A stretch of 64,000 nucleotides of DNA from Variovorax paradoxus NBRC 15149 (GCF_001591365.1 NZ_BCUT01000007.1:434001-498000), one strand, 5' to 3'. Positions 17,682-26,825 are shown, counted from the stretch's first letter. Notes: generated from the letters alone by a model not told the origin. Program-made: numbers and translations.

Positions 17682-18404
17682 TCAGCGGTTGGCCGGAGCC
17701 GCCGAAGTTGCCGACGCCACCGCGGCCGGATTGGCCGAAAGGTTGCGCTGCAGGATGTTGGAGAACTCCTCGATGTAGGTTTCGAGGGCAATCGCGATCT
17801 TGTCGATCTCGCGTGCGAAGCGGTTGTAGCCCACCACCGCCGGAATGGCGGCGAACAGGCCGATGGCGGTGGCCACCAGCGCTTCGGCAATGCCGGGCGC
17901 CACGGTGGCCAGCGTCACCTGCGCGAGCGCGGCCAGGCCGGTGAAGGCATGCATGATCCCCCAGACCGTGCCGAACAGGCCCACATACGGCGAAACGGAA
18001 CCCACGGTCGCCAGGAACGACAGGTTCTGCTCGGCCGCGTCGAGTTCGCGCTGGAAGCTCGCGCGCATGGCGCGGCGGGCACCGTCGAGCAGCGTGGGCG
18101 CGTCGCTCACGTGGCGCTCGCGCAGCTTCTGGTACTCGCGCATGCCCGAGGCGAAGATGCGCTCCATGGGGCCGGCGAACTTGGCGTTCTGCGCGGCCGA
18201 GGCGAAGAGCTCGTTCAGGCTGGTGCCCGACCAGAACTCGCGCTCGAAGTCGTCGTTGAGCGCGCGCATGCGGCGCAGCGCGAAGTACTTGCGGATGATC
18301 GCGGCCCAGCTGGCGATCGAGACGATCACGAGCAGCAGCACGACCAGTTGCACCACGAAGCTCGCATGGAGCAGGAGATTGATGATGGAGAGGTCTTGGT
18401 TCAT
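17682..18404 (-). CDS. tolQ: TolQ, proton-channel motor subunit
   Basis: 240 residues of the MotA/TolQ/ExbB family. Three membrane helices: one near residues 12-35 (SFVVQLVVLLLVIVSIASWA) and two in the C-terminal half around VGLFGTVWGIMHAF and AIGLFAAIPAVVGYN. It forms the inner-membrane proton channel with TolR that energises TolA. The ATG overlaps the ybgC stop by 4 bases (ATGA), coupling their translation. Confidence 0.95.
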   Translation of the reverse strand: MNQDLSIINLLLHASFVVQLVVLLLVIVSIASWAAIIRKYFALRRMRALNDDFEREFWSGTSLNELFASAAQNAKFAGPMERIFASGMREYQKLRERHVSDAPTLLDGARRAMRASFQRELDAAEQNLSFLATVGSVSPYVGLFGTVWGIMHAFTGLAALAQVTLATVAPGIAEALVATAIGLFAAIPAVVGYNRFAREIDKIAIALETYIEEFSNILQRNLSANPAAVASATSAAPANR

Positions 18405-18859
18405 GGCTTGAAAGGTTGAGTCATGGAGCCGCCGCAGCGCTCGAGGGTTCCCGCAACTTGGGCCGGTATGCGCGCAGGACGCAATGTGGAGGCATCCACC
18501 CAGCCGATGCGGATCGTGCCTTCGCACAGCAGGACGGGTGCCGCGGCTCCCGTTCGTTCTTGCTCTGTTTTTGATAGCACCTGTTGACCGATTATCAATG
18601 ACGCCGTGCCCAGTTGTCGGAGATCGGCTGTAACCAGCAGTTCGTCGTCGAGTCGGGAGGGGCGATGGTATTTGAGCTGCGTTTCGCTCACCACGAACTG
18701 GCCGCCGGTTTCCTCGCGCAGCTTTCGCTGCTCGATGCCCAGCGAGCGCAGCCATTCGGTGCGGCCGCGCTCCATGAACTTGAGGTAGTTGGCATAGAAC
18801 ACGATGCCGCCGGCGTCGGTGTCTTCCCAGTAGACGCGGATCGGAAACGCGTAGCTCAT
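18401..18859 (-). CDS. ybgC: Tol-Pal system-associated acyl-CoA thioesterase
   Basis: 152 residues of the hotdog 4-hydroxybenzoyl-CoA thioesterase family. The signature YWEDTDAGGIVFYANYLKFMERGRTE carries the catalytic Asp (in EDTDAGG). YbgC hydrolyses short acyl-CoA or acyl-ACP and is nearly always the first gene of the tol-pal operon, as here. Its start overlaps the aminotransferase stop (18856-18859), and its stop overlaps tolQ. Confidence 0.92.
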   Translation of the reverse strand: MSYAFPIRVYWEDTDAGGIVFYANYLKFMERGRTEWLRSLGIEQRKLREETGGQFVVSETQLKYHRPSRLDDELLVTADLRQLGTASLIIGQQVLSKTEQERTGAAAPVLLCEGTIRIGWVDASTLRPARIPAQVAGTLERCGGSMTQPFKP

Positions 18860-20052
18860 CGGGCGGGGTTCGCGATCATCGCGCGCAGGCGCTCGACCGA
18901 TTCCTGCAGGTGCGCCATCGAGCTGGCGGTGGAGAAGCGCACGAACCGGCTGGTCTCGGCCGTGCCGAAATCGCGGCCCGGCGTCACGGCCACGTGGGCG
19001 CGCTTCATGGTTTCGAAGGCAAAGTCCCAGCTGCCCGAGATGCCCAGCTTCTCGGCGACCGCGGTGCAGTCGGCCCAGGCGTAGAAGGCGCCATCGGGCA
19101 CCACCGGCACGTTCAGGCCCAGCGCATTCAGCTGCGGAATGAACCAGTCGCGGCGCGCCTTGAACTCGGCGCGGCGGCGCTCGTATTCGGCAATGCTCTC
19201 GGCCTCGAAGCAGGCCAGCGCGGCGTACTGCGACACGGTGCTCGCGCAGATGAAGAGGTTCTGCGCCAGCCGCTCGACCACCGGCACCAGCGCCTCGGGC
19301 ACCACCAGCCAGCCCAGGCGCCAGCCGGTCATGTTGAAGTACTTGCTGAAGCTGTTGATGCTGATGACGTTGTCGTCGATGGCCAATGCCGTCTGCCCGA
19401 AGGCATCGTCGTGCGAAAGGCCCAGGTAGATCTCGTCGATCAGCGTGATGCCGCCGCGCTGCGACACCACCTCGTGGATGCGGCGCAGTTCATCGGGCGC
19501 GATCGAGGTGCCGGTCGGGTTGGAGGGCGAGGCGAGCAGCACGCCGCGCGTCTTCTCGGTCCAGGCGGCCTCGACCTTGGCGGCCGTGAGCTGGAAGCGC
19601 TCTTCGGCCGTGGTGGGCACCAGCACGGCCTTGCCGTCTGCGGCGCTCACGAAGTGGCGGTTGCAGGGGTAGCTCGGGTCGGGCAGAAGGATCTCGTCGC
19701 CGGATTCGATCAGCGCCAGGCAGGCCAGCTGCAGCGCAGCCGAAGCCCCCGCGGTCACCACGATGCGGCGCGCCGGCACGTCGACGCCGAAGCGCTGTGC
19801 GTACCAGCCGCTGATGCGTTCGCGCAGCAGCTCCAGGCCGGTGGCCTGGGTGTACTGCGTGGCACCGGCACGCACGGCGCGCGCGGCGGCTTCCTGCACC
19901 AGCGGCGGGGCGGTGAAGTCGGGCTCGCCGATGTTCAGGAAGATCATCGGCCGGTCGGTGTGGGCCACCTCGCGGGCGAGCACGCCGGCGGCCTTGGCCA
20001 CCTCCATCACGTAGAAGGGTTCGATGCGCTGTGCGCGCCCCGAAATTCTCAC
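18856..20052 (-). CDS. PLP-dependent aminotransferase, class I/II
   Basis: 398 residues. The start is a GTG at 20052 that overlaps the nusB stop (GTGA), giving VRISGRAQRIEPFY. The PLP fold is clear: the ASPSNPTGT loop, the DEIY cofactor Asp-Tyr pair, and the Schiff-base Lys in NSFSKYFNMTGWRLGW. The sequence resembles the AlaT/AspC-like branch. The substrate pair is not determinable from the sequence. Its place between nusB and ybgC with overlapping ends shows tight operon organisation. Confidence 0.88.
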   Translation of the reverse strand: MRISGRAQRIEPFYVMEVAKAAGVLAREVAHTDRPMIFLNIGEPDFTAPPLVQEAAARAVRAGATQYTQATGLELLRERISGWYAQRFGVDVPARRIVVTAGASAALQLACLALIESGDEILLPDPSYPCNRHFVSAADGKAVLVPTTAEERFQLTAAKVEAAWTEKTRGVLLASPSNPTGTSIAPDELRRIHEVVSQRGGITLIDEIYLGLSHDDAFGQTALAIDDNVISINSFSKYFNMTGWRLGWLVVPEALVPVVERLAQNLFICASTVSQYAALACFEAESIAEYERRRAEFKARRDWFIPQLNALGLNVPVVPDGAFYAWADCTAVAEKLGISGSWDFAFETMKRAHVAVTPGRDFGTAETSRFVRFSTASSMAHLQESVERLRAMIANPAR

Positions 20053-20594
20053 GCTCTGGCCTTGCCCGAGGCCCGGTCGGCCTCGACCTCGGCGGCGCGC
20101 AATTGCGGCGCCAGGCCGTTGAGCACGGCGTTCACGTACTTGTGGCCGTCGGTGCCGCCGAATTCCTTGGCAAGCTCGATGCACTCGTTGAGCACCACGC
20201 GCCATGGCACGTCCAGGCAGTGCTGGAACTCGTACACGCCGATCCACATCACGGCGTGTTCGATCGGCGATATTTCTTCGAACTTGCGGTCCAGCAGCGG
20301 GCGGATCAGTGCGTCGAGCTGCTCGGCGCCTTCGATCGAGCCGTGCAGCAGAGCGTCGTAGTGCGCGGCGTCGGCCTTGTGGAAGCCCGCGAGGTCGCGC
20401 GTGAAGTGGTCGATCTCGGTCGGGTCGTTGCGGCCCACCAGGTGCTGGTAGAGCGCCTGCAGCGCGAATTCGCGCGCGCGGCTGCGGTTCGACTTGGCCG
20501 AGGCCTTGCGCGCGCCGGTGCTGGTGAGGCCGGTGCGCACTTGCCGCGCCGGGCGCGGCTTGGCGCCGGCTGCCTTGTTGTTGTCTTCGGTCAT
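20049..20594 (-). CDS. nusB: Transcription antitermination factor NusB
   Basis: 181 residues, longer than E. coli NusB (139) owing to a basic N-terminal extension of about 35 residues (KPRPARQVRT). The all-helical core carries SRAREFALQALYQ and a canonical C-terminus. NusB with NusE binds boxA in rRNA leaders to prevent premature termination. It follows ribH, as in most proteobacteria, with a 4-base overlap. Confidence 0.95.
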   Translation of the reverse strand: MTEDNNKAAGAKPRPARQVRTGLTSTGARKASAKSNRSRAREFALQALYQHLVGRNDPTEIDHFTRDLAGFHKADAAHYDALLHGSIEGAEQLDALIRPLLDRKFEEISPIEHAVMWIGVYEFQHCLDVPWRVVLNECIELAKEFGGTDGHKYVNAVLNGLAPQLRAAEVEADRASGKARA

Positions 20595-21061
20595 GTGAGG
20601 GAGGCCAGCAGCCGCGCCATCTCGACAGCCACCTGGGCCGCGTCGCGGCCCTTGTCGGTCTGCCGGGCAATGGCTTGTTCGAGGTTTTCGGTCGTGAGGA
20701 TCGCGTTGGCGATGGGAAGGCGATGGTCGAGCGCCACGCGGCTCACGCTCGCGCCCGATTCGTTGGCCACCAGTTCGAAGTGGTAGGTCTCGCCGCGGAT
20801 GATGCAGCCCAGCGCCACCAGCGCGTGGTAGCCGCCGCGCACGGCCATGGCCTGCAGCGCGATCGGCACTTCGAGCGCGCCGGGAACCTGCACATGGTGG
20901 ATGTCCTCCGCGGCCACGCCCAGCTTCTCGAGCTCGGCCAGGCAGGCGGCGGCGAGCGCATCGGTGATGTCGGCGTTGAAGCGCGCCTGCACGATGCCGA
21001 TGCGCAGGCCTTTTCCGTCGAGCGGCGTGTTGTGGTCAGCGCCCTTGTTTGCACCTTGCAT
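20591..21061 (-). CDS. ribH: 6,7-dimethyl-8-ribityllumazine synthase
   Basis: 156 residues. It condenses 5-amino-6-ribitylamino-uracil with 3,4-dihydroxy-2-butanone 4-phosphate. Conserved parts: ARFNADITDAL at the N-terminus, the PGALEVP substrate loop, GCIIRGETYHFE and the late NAILTTENLEQA. It lies between ribBX and nusB: 5 bases after the former and overlapping the latter by 4. Confidence 0.96.
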   Translation of the reverse strand: MQGANKGADHNTPLDGKGLRIGIVQARFNADITDALAAACLAELEKLGVAAEDIHHVQVPGALEVPIALQAMAVRGGYHALVALGCIIRGETYHFELVANESGASVSRVALDHRLPIANAILTTENLEQAIARQTDKGRDAAQVAVEMARLLASLT

Positions 21062-21066
21062 GGTGG

Positions 21067-22221
21067 TCAGTCTTTCGTGAGGTAGCCGGCAATTTCGAGG
21101 CCGTAGCCTGCGGCCATGCTCGGCATGCGGCGGGGCGTGCCGAGCAGGTTCATCTTGTGCACGCCGCATTCGCGCAGGATCTGCGCGCCGATGCCGTAGC
21201 TGCGCAGGTCCATGCGGCCGCGCTCGGGTGCCTGCGCGGGGCGCGCGGTGCCGTCGAATTGCGCGAGCAGCTCGCCGGCCGTTTCGCCGCAATTGAGCAG
21301 CACGGCCACGCCCTTGCCCTCGTTCGCGATGTGCGCGAGGCTGGCGTCCAGGCTCCACGAGTGCAGCGAGCGGTTGATCTCGAGCGCATCGAGCACCGAC
21401 AGCGGCTCGTGCACGCGCACCGACACCGTGTCTTCGGGCGACCACTGGCCGCGCACCAGCGCCAGGTGCACGCCGCGGCTCGGCTTGTCGGTGAAGGCAT
21501 GGGCGGTGAAGCTGCCCCAGGCGGTCTGGATCTCGCGGCAGCCGACCTTCTCGACCAGCGATTCGGTGCGGCTGCGGTGCTCGATGAGCGCGGCGATGGT
21601 GCCGATCTTCAGGCCGTGTTCGGCCGCGAAGAGCTGCAGGTCGGGCAGGCGCGCCATGGTGCCGTCCTCGTTCATCACCTCGCAGATCACCGAGGCGGGC
21701 GAGCAGCCGGCCATCGCGGCCAGGTCGCAGCCGGCTTCGGTATGGCCGGCGCGCATCAGCACGCCGCCGTCCACTGCCTGCAGTGGAAAGATGTGGCCGG
21801 GCTGCACCAGGTCGCTGGCCACGGCGTTGCGCGCCACCGCCGCCTGCACGGTGCGCGCGCGGTCGGCGGCCGAGATGCCGGTGGTCACGCCTTCGGCCGC
21901 CTCGATGGAGACGGTGAAGGCCGTCGAATGCTTGGCGCCGTTGCGCGACACCATGGGCGGCAGCTGCAGCCGCTCGCACATCTCGCGCGAGAGCGTGAGG
22001 CAGATCAGCCCGCGCGCATGGCGCGCCATGAAGTTGATGGCCTCGGGCGTGATGTGGTCGGCCGCAATGACGATGTCGCCTTCGTTCTCGCGGTCTTCCT
22101 CGTCCACCAGGATCACCATGCGGCCGGCGGCGAGCTCGGCCACGATCTCCTCGACCGAGGAAATCGGCGCGGGTGCCCGCGTGCCGCGGGGAGCGCCGAT
22201 GGGCGTGACGGAAGCGTTCAT
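21067..22221 (-). CDS. ribB: 3,4-dihydroxy-2-butanone 4-phosphate synthase with degenerate GTP cyclohydrolase II domain (RibBX type)
   Basis: 384 residues. The N-terminal RibB domain is intact (VDEEDRENEGD acidic metal site; HTEAGCDLAAMAG). The C-terminal RibA-like domain keeps YGIGAQILRECGV but has lost the Zn-binding cysteines: where RibA has HSECLTGD...RCDCG, this protein reads RVHEPLSVLDALEINRSLHS. GTP cyclohydrolase II activity is therefore unlikely, and a true RibA should be encoded elsewhere. This matches the RibBX class known from proteobacteria. The start overlaps the ribE stop by 4 bases. Confidence 0.92.
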   Translation of the reverse strand: MNASVTPIGAPRGTRAPAPISSVEEIVAELAAGRMVILVDEEDRENEGDIVIAADHITPEAINFMARHARGLICLTLSREMCERLQLPPMVSRNGAKHSTAFTVSIEAAEGVTTGISAADRARTVQAAVARNAVASDLVQPGHIFPLQAVDGGVLMRAGHTEAGCDLAAMAGCSPASVICEVMNEDGTMARLPDLQLFAAEHGLKIGTIAALIEHRSRTESLVEKVGCREIQTAWGSFTAHAFTDKPSRGVHLALVRGQWSPEDTVSVRVHEPLSVLDALEINRSLHSWSLDASLAHIANEGKGVAVLLNCGETAGELLAQFDGTARPAQAPERGRMDLRSYGIGAQILRECGVHKMNLLGTPRRMPSMAAGYGLEIAGYLTKD

Positions 22222-22883
22222 TCGGCTGTGTCCTTGGAATACGTGGAAGGAGTCGGCACCAGCACGCCGGCCTGGAGCATGCGCTCCACGTAGCGCGCCA
22301 CGGTGTCGATTTCGAGATTGACCCTGGAGCCGGCCTGCAGGCTGCCGAGGGAGGTGTTGTCGACGGTGTGCGGAATCAGGTTGATGCTGATCTCCGCGCC
22401 GCCGTCGATGTCGCTCACGCTGTTGACCGTGAGGCTCACGCCGTTGACCGTGATCGAGCCCTTGTACGCCAGGAAGCGCGCGAGCGCGGGCGGGGCCACC
22501 ACGCGCAGCTCCCAGCTTTCGCCAACCGGCGCGAAGTGGCTGACCGTGCCGATGCCATCCACATGGCCGGAGACGATGTGGCCGCCCAGCCGGTCGCTGG
22601 CGCGCAGCGCCTTCTCGAGGTTGATGCGGGCGCCTTCTTCGGTCAGCCCCGCGGTCTTGTCGAGCGATTCGGCCGAGATGTCGATGGTGAACTGCTGCCG
22701 GGCGGGGTCGAGCGTGGTCACGGTCATGCACGCGCCGTTGAGCGCAATGCTGTCGCCGAGCCCGACGTCGGCCAGATAGCCGTCGGGCACCGCAATGCCG
22801 AGTCTTTTGCCGTAGGAGGAGGAGGGGCCGAGGTCGTGGATGGCGGCGATGCGCCCCACGCCGGTGATGATTCCGGTGAACAT
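22218..22883 (-). CDS. ribE: Riboflavin synthase, alpha chain
   Basis: 221 residues with the standard two lumazine-binding repeats: MFTGIITGVGRI opens the first, and GGHIVSGHVDGIG begins the second. It dismutates two lumazines to riboflavin. It lies between ribD and ribBX; 55 bases separate it from ribD, and its stop overlaps ribBX. No FMN riboswitch is visible upstream. Confidence 0.96.
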   Translation of the reverse strand: MFTGIITGVGRIAAIHDLGPSSSYGKRLGIAVPDGYLADVGLGDSIALNGACMTVTTLDPARQQFTIDISAESLDKTAGLTEEGARINLEKALRASDRLGGHIVSGHVDGIGTVSHFAPVGESWELRVVAPPALARFLAYKGSITVNGVSLTVNSVSDIDGGAEISINLIPHTVDNTSLGSLQAGSRVNLEIDTVARYVERMLQAGVLVPTPSTYSKDTAE

Positions 22884-22938
22884 CCGCGCATTTTCGCAGA
22901 CATCGGGGGTCCGCCCGGCGGGCGCCTGCATTCGCCCG

Positions 22939-24066
22939 CTAGAAAGCGTCCCTTCCGGCGACCCGGGCCACGATCCGGACGTCCGGCCCGATCCGCTCGA
23001 TGGTCCTGAACTCCAGCGGCAGCGCGCCGGCCAGGTCGGCCAGCGGCCCGCCGGCGTGGATGCCAGAAGCCATGTCGAGCCCGTCGCCGATGAGCTTGGG
23101 TGCCAGGTACACCAGCAGCTCGTCGACCAGGCCTTCGCGCAGCAGCGAGCCGTTGAGCTTGTGGCCGGACTCGACGTGGAGCTCGTTGACCTCGCGGCGG
23201 GCCAGATCCCGCAGCATCGCGGCCAGGTCGACCTTGCCCTGCGCGTTGGGCAGGTAGGCGATGGTGGCGCCGCGCGCTTCCAGGGCCGCGGCCTTGGCCT
23301 CGTCCTGCGCCGCGGCGTAGATCCAGACGGGCCGCCCGGCCATGAAGATCCGCGCGTCGGGCGGTGTCTGCAATTGGCTGTCGACCACCACCACATGCGG
23401 CTGGCGCGTGGTTTCCACCAGCCGCACGTCGAGCCGGGGATCGTCCTCCAGCACCGTGCCCACGCCGGTCAGCACCGCGCTGGCCCGCGCCCGCCAGGCG
23501 TGGCCGTCGGCGCGCGCCGGTTCCGAGGTGATCCATTGGCTCACGCCGTTGCGCAGGCCGGTCTTGCCGTCCAGCGAGGCGGCAGCCTTGAGCCGCACCC
23601 AGGGCATCTTGCGGACCATGCGGCTGAAAAAACCGAGGTTGAGTTCGCGCGCTTCCTCCGCGCCCGGCCCCACCTCGACCGCCACGCCGGCCGCGCGCAG
23701 CCGCTCGAAGCCCTGGCCGGCCACCAGCGGGTTGGGATCGGCCAACGACGCCACCACCCGGCCGATGCCCGCCACCGCCAGCGCATCGCAGCAGGGGCCG
23801 GTGCGGCCATGGTGCGCGCAGGGCTCGAGCGTGACGAAGGCGGTGGCACCGGCCACCGAATGGCCGCGCGCCGCGGCATCGCGCAGCGCCATGACCTCGG
23901 CATGCGGGCCGCCGACCTGCTGGGTGCGGCCTTGGCCGATCACCGCGCCGTTCGCGTCCACCAGCACGCAGCCGACGCGCGGATTGGGGTCGGTCTCCGG
24001 CCCGGCCTGGCGCGCGAGGTCCAGGGCCTGGGTCATGAAATTCACAATTTCATTTGCATTTGTCAT
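22939..24066 (-). CDS. ribD: Bifunctional diaminohydroxyphosphoribosylaminopyrimidine deaminase / 5-amino-6-(5-phosphoribosylamino)uracil reductase
   Basis: 375 residues. The deaminase domain has the zinc triad in GGPHAEVMAL and LEPCAHHGRTGPCCDAL; the reductase domain follows (SLDGKTGLRNGVSQWI, then VVDSQLQTP). It is the first gene of a long minus-strand block running to tolA. Upstream is the A+T-rich gap shared with the divergent pilin operon. Confidence 0.95.
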   Translation of the reverse strand: MTNANEIVNFMTQALDLARQAGPETDPNPRVGCVLVDANGAVIGQGRTQQVGGPHAEVMALRDAAARGHSVAGATAFVTLEPCAHHGRTGPCCDALAVAGIGRVVASLADPNPLVAGQGFERLRAAGVAVEVGPGAEEARELNLGFFSRMVRKMPWVRLKAAASLDGKTGLRNGVSQWITSEPARADGHAWRARASAVLTGVGTVLEDDPRLDVRLVETTRQPHVVVVDSQLQTPPDARIFMAGRPVWIYAAAQDEAKAAALEARGATIAYLPNAQGKVDLAAMLRDLARREVNELHVESGHKLNGSLLREGLVDELLVYLAPKLIGDGLDMASGIHAGGPLADLAGALPLEFRTIERIGPDVRIVARVAGRDAF

Positions 24067-24261
24067 TTTTTATTAAATCAAATCTATTTGGAAATCAATT
24101 TAAAAACAATTGAAGTCGATGATCCATTGATCCGTTTATTTCGACCGCTCATCGTTCAATGGGTGGTCAATATGAATTGGCCAAATAGAATTTTTAAAAT
24201 TGCAGTCAGGGAGAAAGGTCTGCCGCTCCAGCCATTTGGGCGAGGCGGCGGACGGTACAAC
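24067..24261. other. A+T-rich intergenic gap between ribD and fimT
   Basis: 195 bases that are conspicuously A+T-rich compared with everything around them (runs such as CATTTTTTATTAAATC and AATTTTTAAAATTG). It must hold the promoters of both the divergent ribD block and the pilin operon, but I cannot name a single clear -35/-10 pair and found no sigma-54 -24/-12 element. An in-frame ATG at 24172 would extend fimT into this gap. Confidence 0.5.
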
Positions 24262-24771
24262 ATGAAAAACGGATTCTGCGCGTCCGTGAGGACGCGTTCC
24301 CGCAGAAGCGGAGCCCCATGTGGCTTCACGCTGGTCGAAATGATGGTCGTCATCGTACTGGTGGCCATCCTGCTGGCACTGGCGCTGCCCAGCTTCAACA
24401 GCCTGATCGAGAAGTACCGCGTCGAGGGCATGGCGTCGGCTCTGGTGGCGAGCGTGAGCCATGCGCGTGCAGAGGCGGCTCGGCGCGGGCAGGCCGTGAC
24501 CATCCGGCAGCGTGCGGAGTGCAGCGGCGCGGACTGGAGCTGCGGCTGGGAAACCGTGGTCGGCAGCGGCACCGGGTTCGAAATCCTCCAGCGGCAAGAC
24601 CCTGACACGCGCGTTGCAATCCAGAAAAGCGCGCTCGGGCCCATGGCCTTCGATCCCATGGGCCATTTTTCGAGCGTCGCCCGCATCAGCTTCCACCCGG
24701 TTGGAAGCGCCAGTTCATCCAACGACGTCGCTGTGTGCCTGTCGCTCGGCTGGCGCGTCAGGCGATGCTGA
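24262..24771 (+). CDS. fimT: Type IV minor pseudopilin FimT/GspH
   Basis: 169 residues with a class III prepilin signal: cleavage after G21 (PCG|FTLVEMM), Glu at mature position 5, and a hydrophobic helix after it. The C-terminal part is the GspH/FimT fold. It is cut and methylated by PilD and takes part in the initiating tip complex of the pilus. I chose the ATG closest to the leader; an upstream ATG at 24172 is possible. It overlaps the region of the next gene and starts the pilin operon. Confidence 0.85.
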   Translation: MKNGFCASVRTRSRRSGAPCGFTLVEMMVVIVLVAILLALALPSFNSLIEKYRVEGMASALVASVSHARAEAARRGQAVTIRQRAECSGADWSCGWETVVGSGTGFEILQRQDPDTRVAIQKSALGPMAFDPMGHFSSVARISFHPVGSASSSNDVAVCLSLGWRVRRC

Positions 24772-24782
24772 GGGGGCGGAAC

Positions 24783-25316
24783 GTGCCGATCAATTCGATT
24801 CGCGCGCCGCGCGGCCAAGCGGGCTTCTCGATGATCGAGGCCCTGGTGGCCATTCTCGTGCTCTCGTTCGGCCTGCTCGCGCTGGCCGGCTTCCAGCTGC
24901 GTGTGCTCTCCGACAGCGTGGGCGCGAGCAACCAGAACATCGCCGCGCTGCTGGCCGGCGACATGGCCGATCGCATCCGTGCGAATCCCGTGGCCGGTGC
25001 CGTGTCGGCCAGCCCCTACGTGGCCGGCTGGTCGGCGGCGAACGCCACCGCGCCCACCCCCGCCTGCGCAGGAGCGAAGGCCCGTTGCACCGCCGCTCAA
25101 TTGGCGGCCCACGATCTGTGGACCTGGAAGCAAAGGGTGGCGAGTGCGTTGCCCGGCGGCGTGGCCGACGTGCAGAGCAAGAAGGCCGTCGGCGGCCTGC
25201 TGTTCGTGCACATCGCCTGGGACGAGCCCTCCGCAGTCAACCCGATCGCACCGGCCTGGAGCTGCCCGCGCGGCAAGGCCTGCCAGGAAGCCATCGTCGC
25301 GGTGCCACAGCCATGA
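24783..25316 (+). CDS. pilV: Type IV pilus modification/minor pilin PilV
   Basis: 177 residues from the GTG at 24783, which is preceded by GAGGGGGCGGA; an ATG at 24765 would overlap the fimT stop. The prepilin peptidase site is G14|F15 in RGQAGFSMIEALVAILV with Glu at mature position 5. The sequence NQNIAALLAGDMADRIRANP is typical of PilV. It ends in a 4-base overlap with pilW (ATGA). A minor pilin in the tip complex with PilW, PilX and PilY1. Confidence 0.88.
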   Translation: MPINSIRAPRGQAGFSMIEALVAILVLSFGLLALAGFQLRVLSDSVGASNQNIAALLAGDMADRIRANPVAGAVSASPYVAGWSAANATAPTPACAGAKARCTAAQLAAHDLWTWKQRVASALPGGVADVQSKKAVGGLLFVHIAWDEPSAVNPIAPAWSCPRGKACQEAIVAVPQP

Positions 25317-26122
25317 ACAACAAAGCCTTCTCTCACCGCCTGCGGCAGGCCGGCTTCACCCTGGTCGAAATCCTCGTCGCGCTGATCATCGGCATGCTGG
25401 TGGTGCTGGCCGCCATGGCCAGCATGCTCGGCACGCGCAGCACCGCTGCGACCGGCGACGACGTCAATGTGCTGCACCAGTCGTCGGCGCTGGCATTCAG
25501 GCTGCTGGGCCAGCAGATCCGGCAGGCCGGCTACTTCCCGATCGATGCCACCGGGCCGCTGTACTACTTCGATGTGAACGCGGGCACCAAGCTCGATAGC
25601 GAGCCGGCCTTCTTTGCGATCAAGGGGCAGGAGGCGGCCGCCGGTTCGGTGAACGACACGCTCAAGGTCGGCTTTGCGCCGAATCCGGATTTCTTCCATG
25701 ACTGCCTCGGCCAAGTGGCCAAGGACAAGGACTCAGGGGGAGCGGCGTACAAGCCCGCCTCTCCCGCGGACCCCGCGAACGTGCGCCTCATCACCAGTGA
25801 GTTCTACGTAGTCAACGGCGCCTTGCGGTGCAAGGGCAGCGGCCATACCACGCCGCAGCCGATCATCGACGGCGTCGAGCGCTTCGATGTCATGTACGGC
25901 ATCGGCGATGCCGGAACCGAACGCGTGGTGCGCTACGTGACGGCCACGAACGTAACGAGCTTCGATCAGGTTCGCACGGTGCGCGTGTGCCTGCAGCTTG
26001 CGGGCACTTCCAGGAGCAACCCGGGCGGCAGCTACGTCGACTGCGATGGTTCGTCCCGGACCAGCAGCGACGGCAGATTGCGCCGCGTCTACACCGCGGT
26101 GTTCGCACTGCGGAACCTATGA
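25313..26122 (+). CDS. pilW: Type IV minor pilin PilW
   Basis: 269 residues; prepilin site G14|F15 in RQAGFTLVEILVALIIGMLV, followed by the usual helix and a large C-terminal domain. The length and the QQIRQAGYFP motif fit PilW (GspJ-like). It overlaps pilV and pilX by 4 bases each, so translation is coupled across the three. Cysteines in the C-terminal half probably form disulphides. Confidence 0.9.
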   Translation: MNNKAFSHRLRQAGFTLVEILVALIIGMLVVLAAMASMLGTRSTAATGDDVNVLHQSSALAFRLLGQQIRQAGYFPIDATGPLYYFDVNAGTKLDSEPAFFAIKGQEAAAGSVNDTLKVGFAPNPDFFHDCLGQVAKDKDSGGAAYKPASPADPANVRLITSEFYVVNGALRCKGSGHTTPQPIIDGVERFDVMYGIGDAGTERVVRYVTATNVTSFDQVRTVRVCLQLAGTSRSNPGGSYVDCDGSSRTSSDGRLRRVYTAVFALRNL

Positions 26123-26805
26123 AACACATTCAGGTCCCCGGCAGACGCTCGGCGCAGCAGCGCGGGTTCTCGCTGTTCATCGTGCTCATCATGCTGCTGC
26201 TCTCGGCACTGCTCGCGGTGGGCGGTGCGCGGACGGCCCAGCTGCTCGAATCGATGGCGGGCAACCAGCGTGATTACCAGCGTGCCTTCGAGGCCGCCGA
26301 AGCCGCGCTGCTGGATGCCGAGCGCGACATCCGGCAGCAGGCCTTCGATGCCACGACCCAGACCTACGTGGCGTGCTCGGCGCTCGTGAGCTCGCCTTGC
26401 CGCAAGGCCGCCGATGGCCGCGTGTTTCCCGACCGGGATACCGGCTGGGTGACCGCCTACGTGGGCAAGGGCGCCAACAGCTGCGATCGTGGCATCTGCT
26501 ACTTCGCCGGGACCGACTCCGTGGGCGCCGCTTCGGGCAGTGAGGCCTACCGGTTCTGGACCCGTTCCGCCTACGTGGACCAGTACGCCGCCTACGGTGC
26601 ATTCACGGGCGCGCCGACGGCCGGCAATCCGGCCCTGGCCAGCGCCCGGTACTGGATCGAAGTGATCGACCGCGCGCGCAGCGACGAGCCGCTGTACCGG
26701 ATCACCGCGCTGTCCACCGGCGCGCGCACCGCAAGCACGGGCGGCGGTACGCGGGTCCTGTTGCAGATGTCCTTCGATCCGGCCGCGGTCAGGAAAGTGA
26801 ATTGA
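26119..26805 (+). CDS. pilX: Type IV minor pilin PilX
   Basis: 228 residues. The cleavage site is G16|F17 in QQRGFSLFIVLIMLLLSALL. The fifth mature residue is Ile rather than Glu, as is usual for PilX/GspK, which sits at the pilus tip and needs no Glu5 partner. The NQRDYQRAFEAAEAALLDAE segment is a PilX hallmark. It starts in the pilW stop and is followed directly by pilY1. Confidence 0.9.
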   Translation: MKHIQVPGRRSAQQRGFSLFIVLIMLLLSALLAVGGARTAQLLESMAGNQRDYQRAFEAAEAALLDAERDIRQQAFDATTQTYVACSALVSSPCRKAADGRVFPDRDTGWVTAYVGKGANSCDRGICYFAGTDSVGAASGSEAYRFWTRSAYVDQYAAYGAFTGAPTAGNPALASARYWIEVIDRARSDEPLYRITALSTGARTASTGGGTRVLLQMSFDPAAVRKVN

Positions 26806-26825
26806 GCATGGCGGGAAGAATAGAT

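Noticed and set aside
22884..24261. FMN riboswitch upstream of the riboflavin genes
   Set aside because: I looked for the conserved RFN element segments before ribD and in the ribD-ribE gap and saw none.
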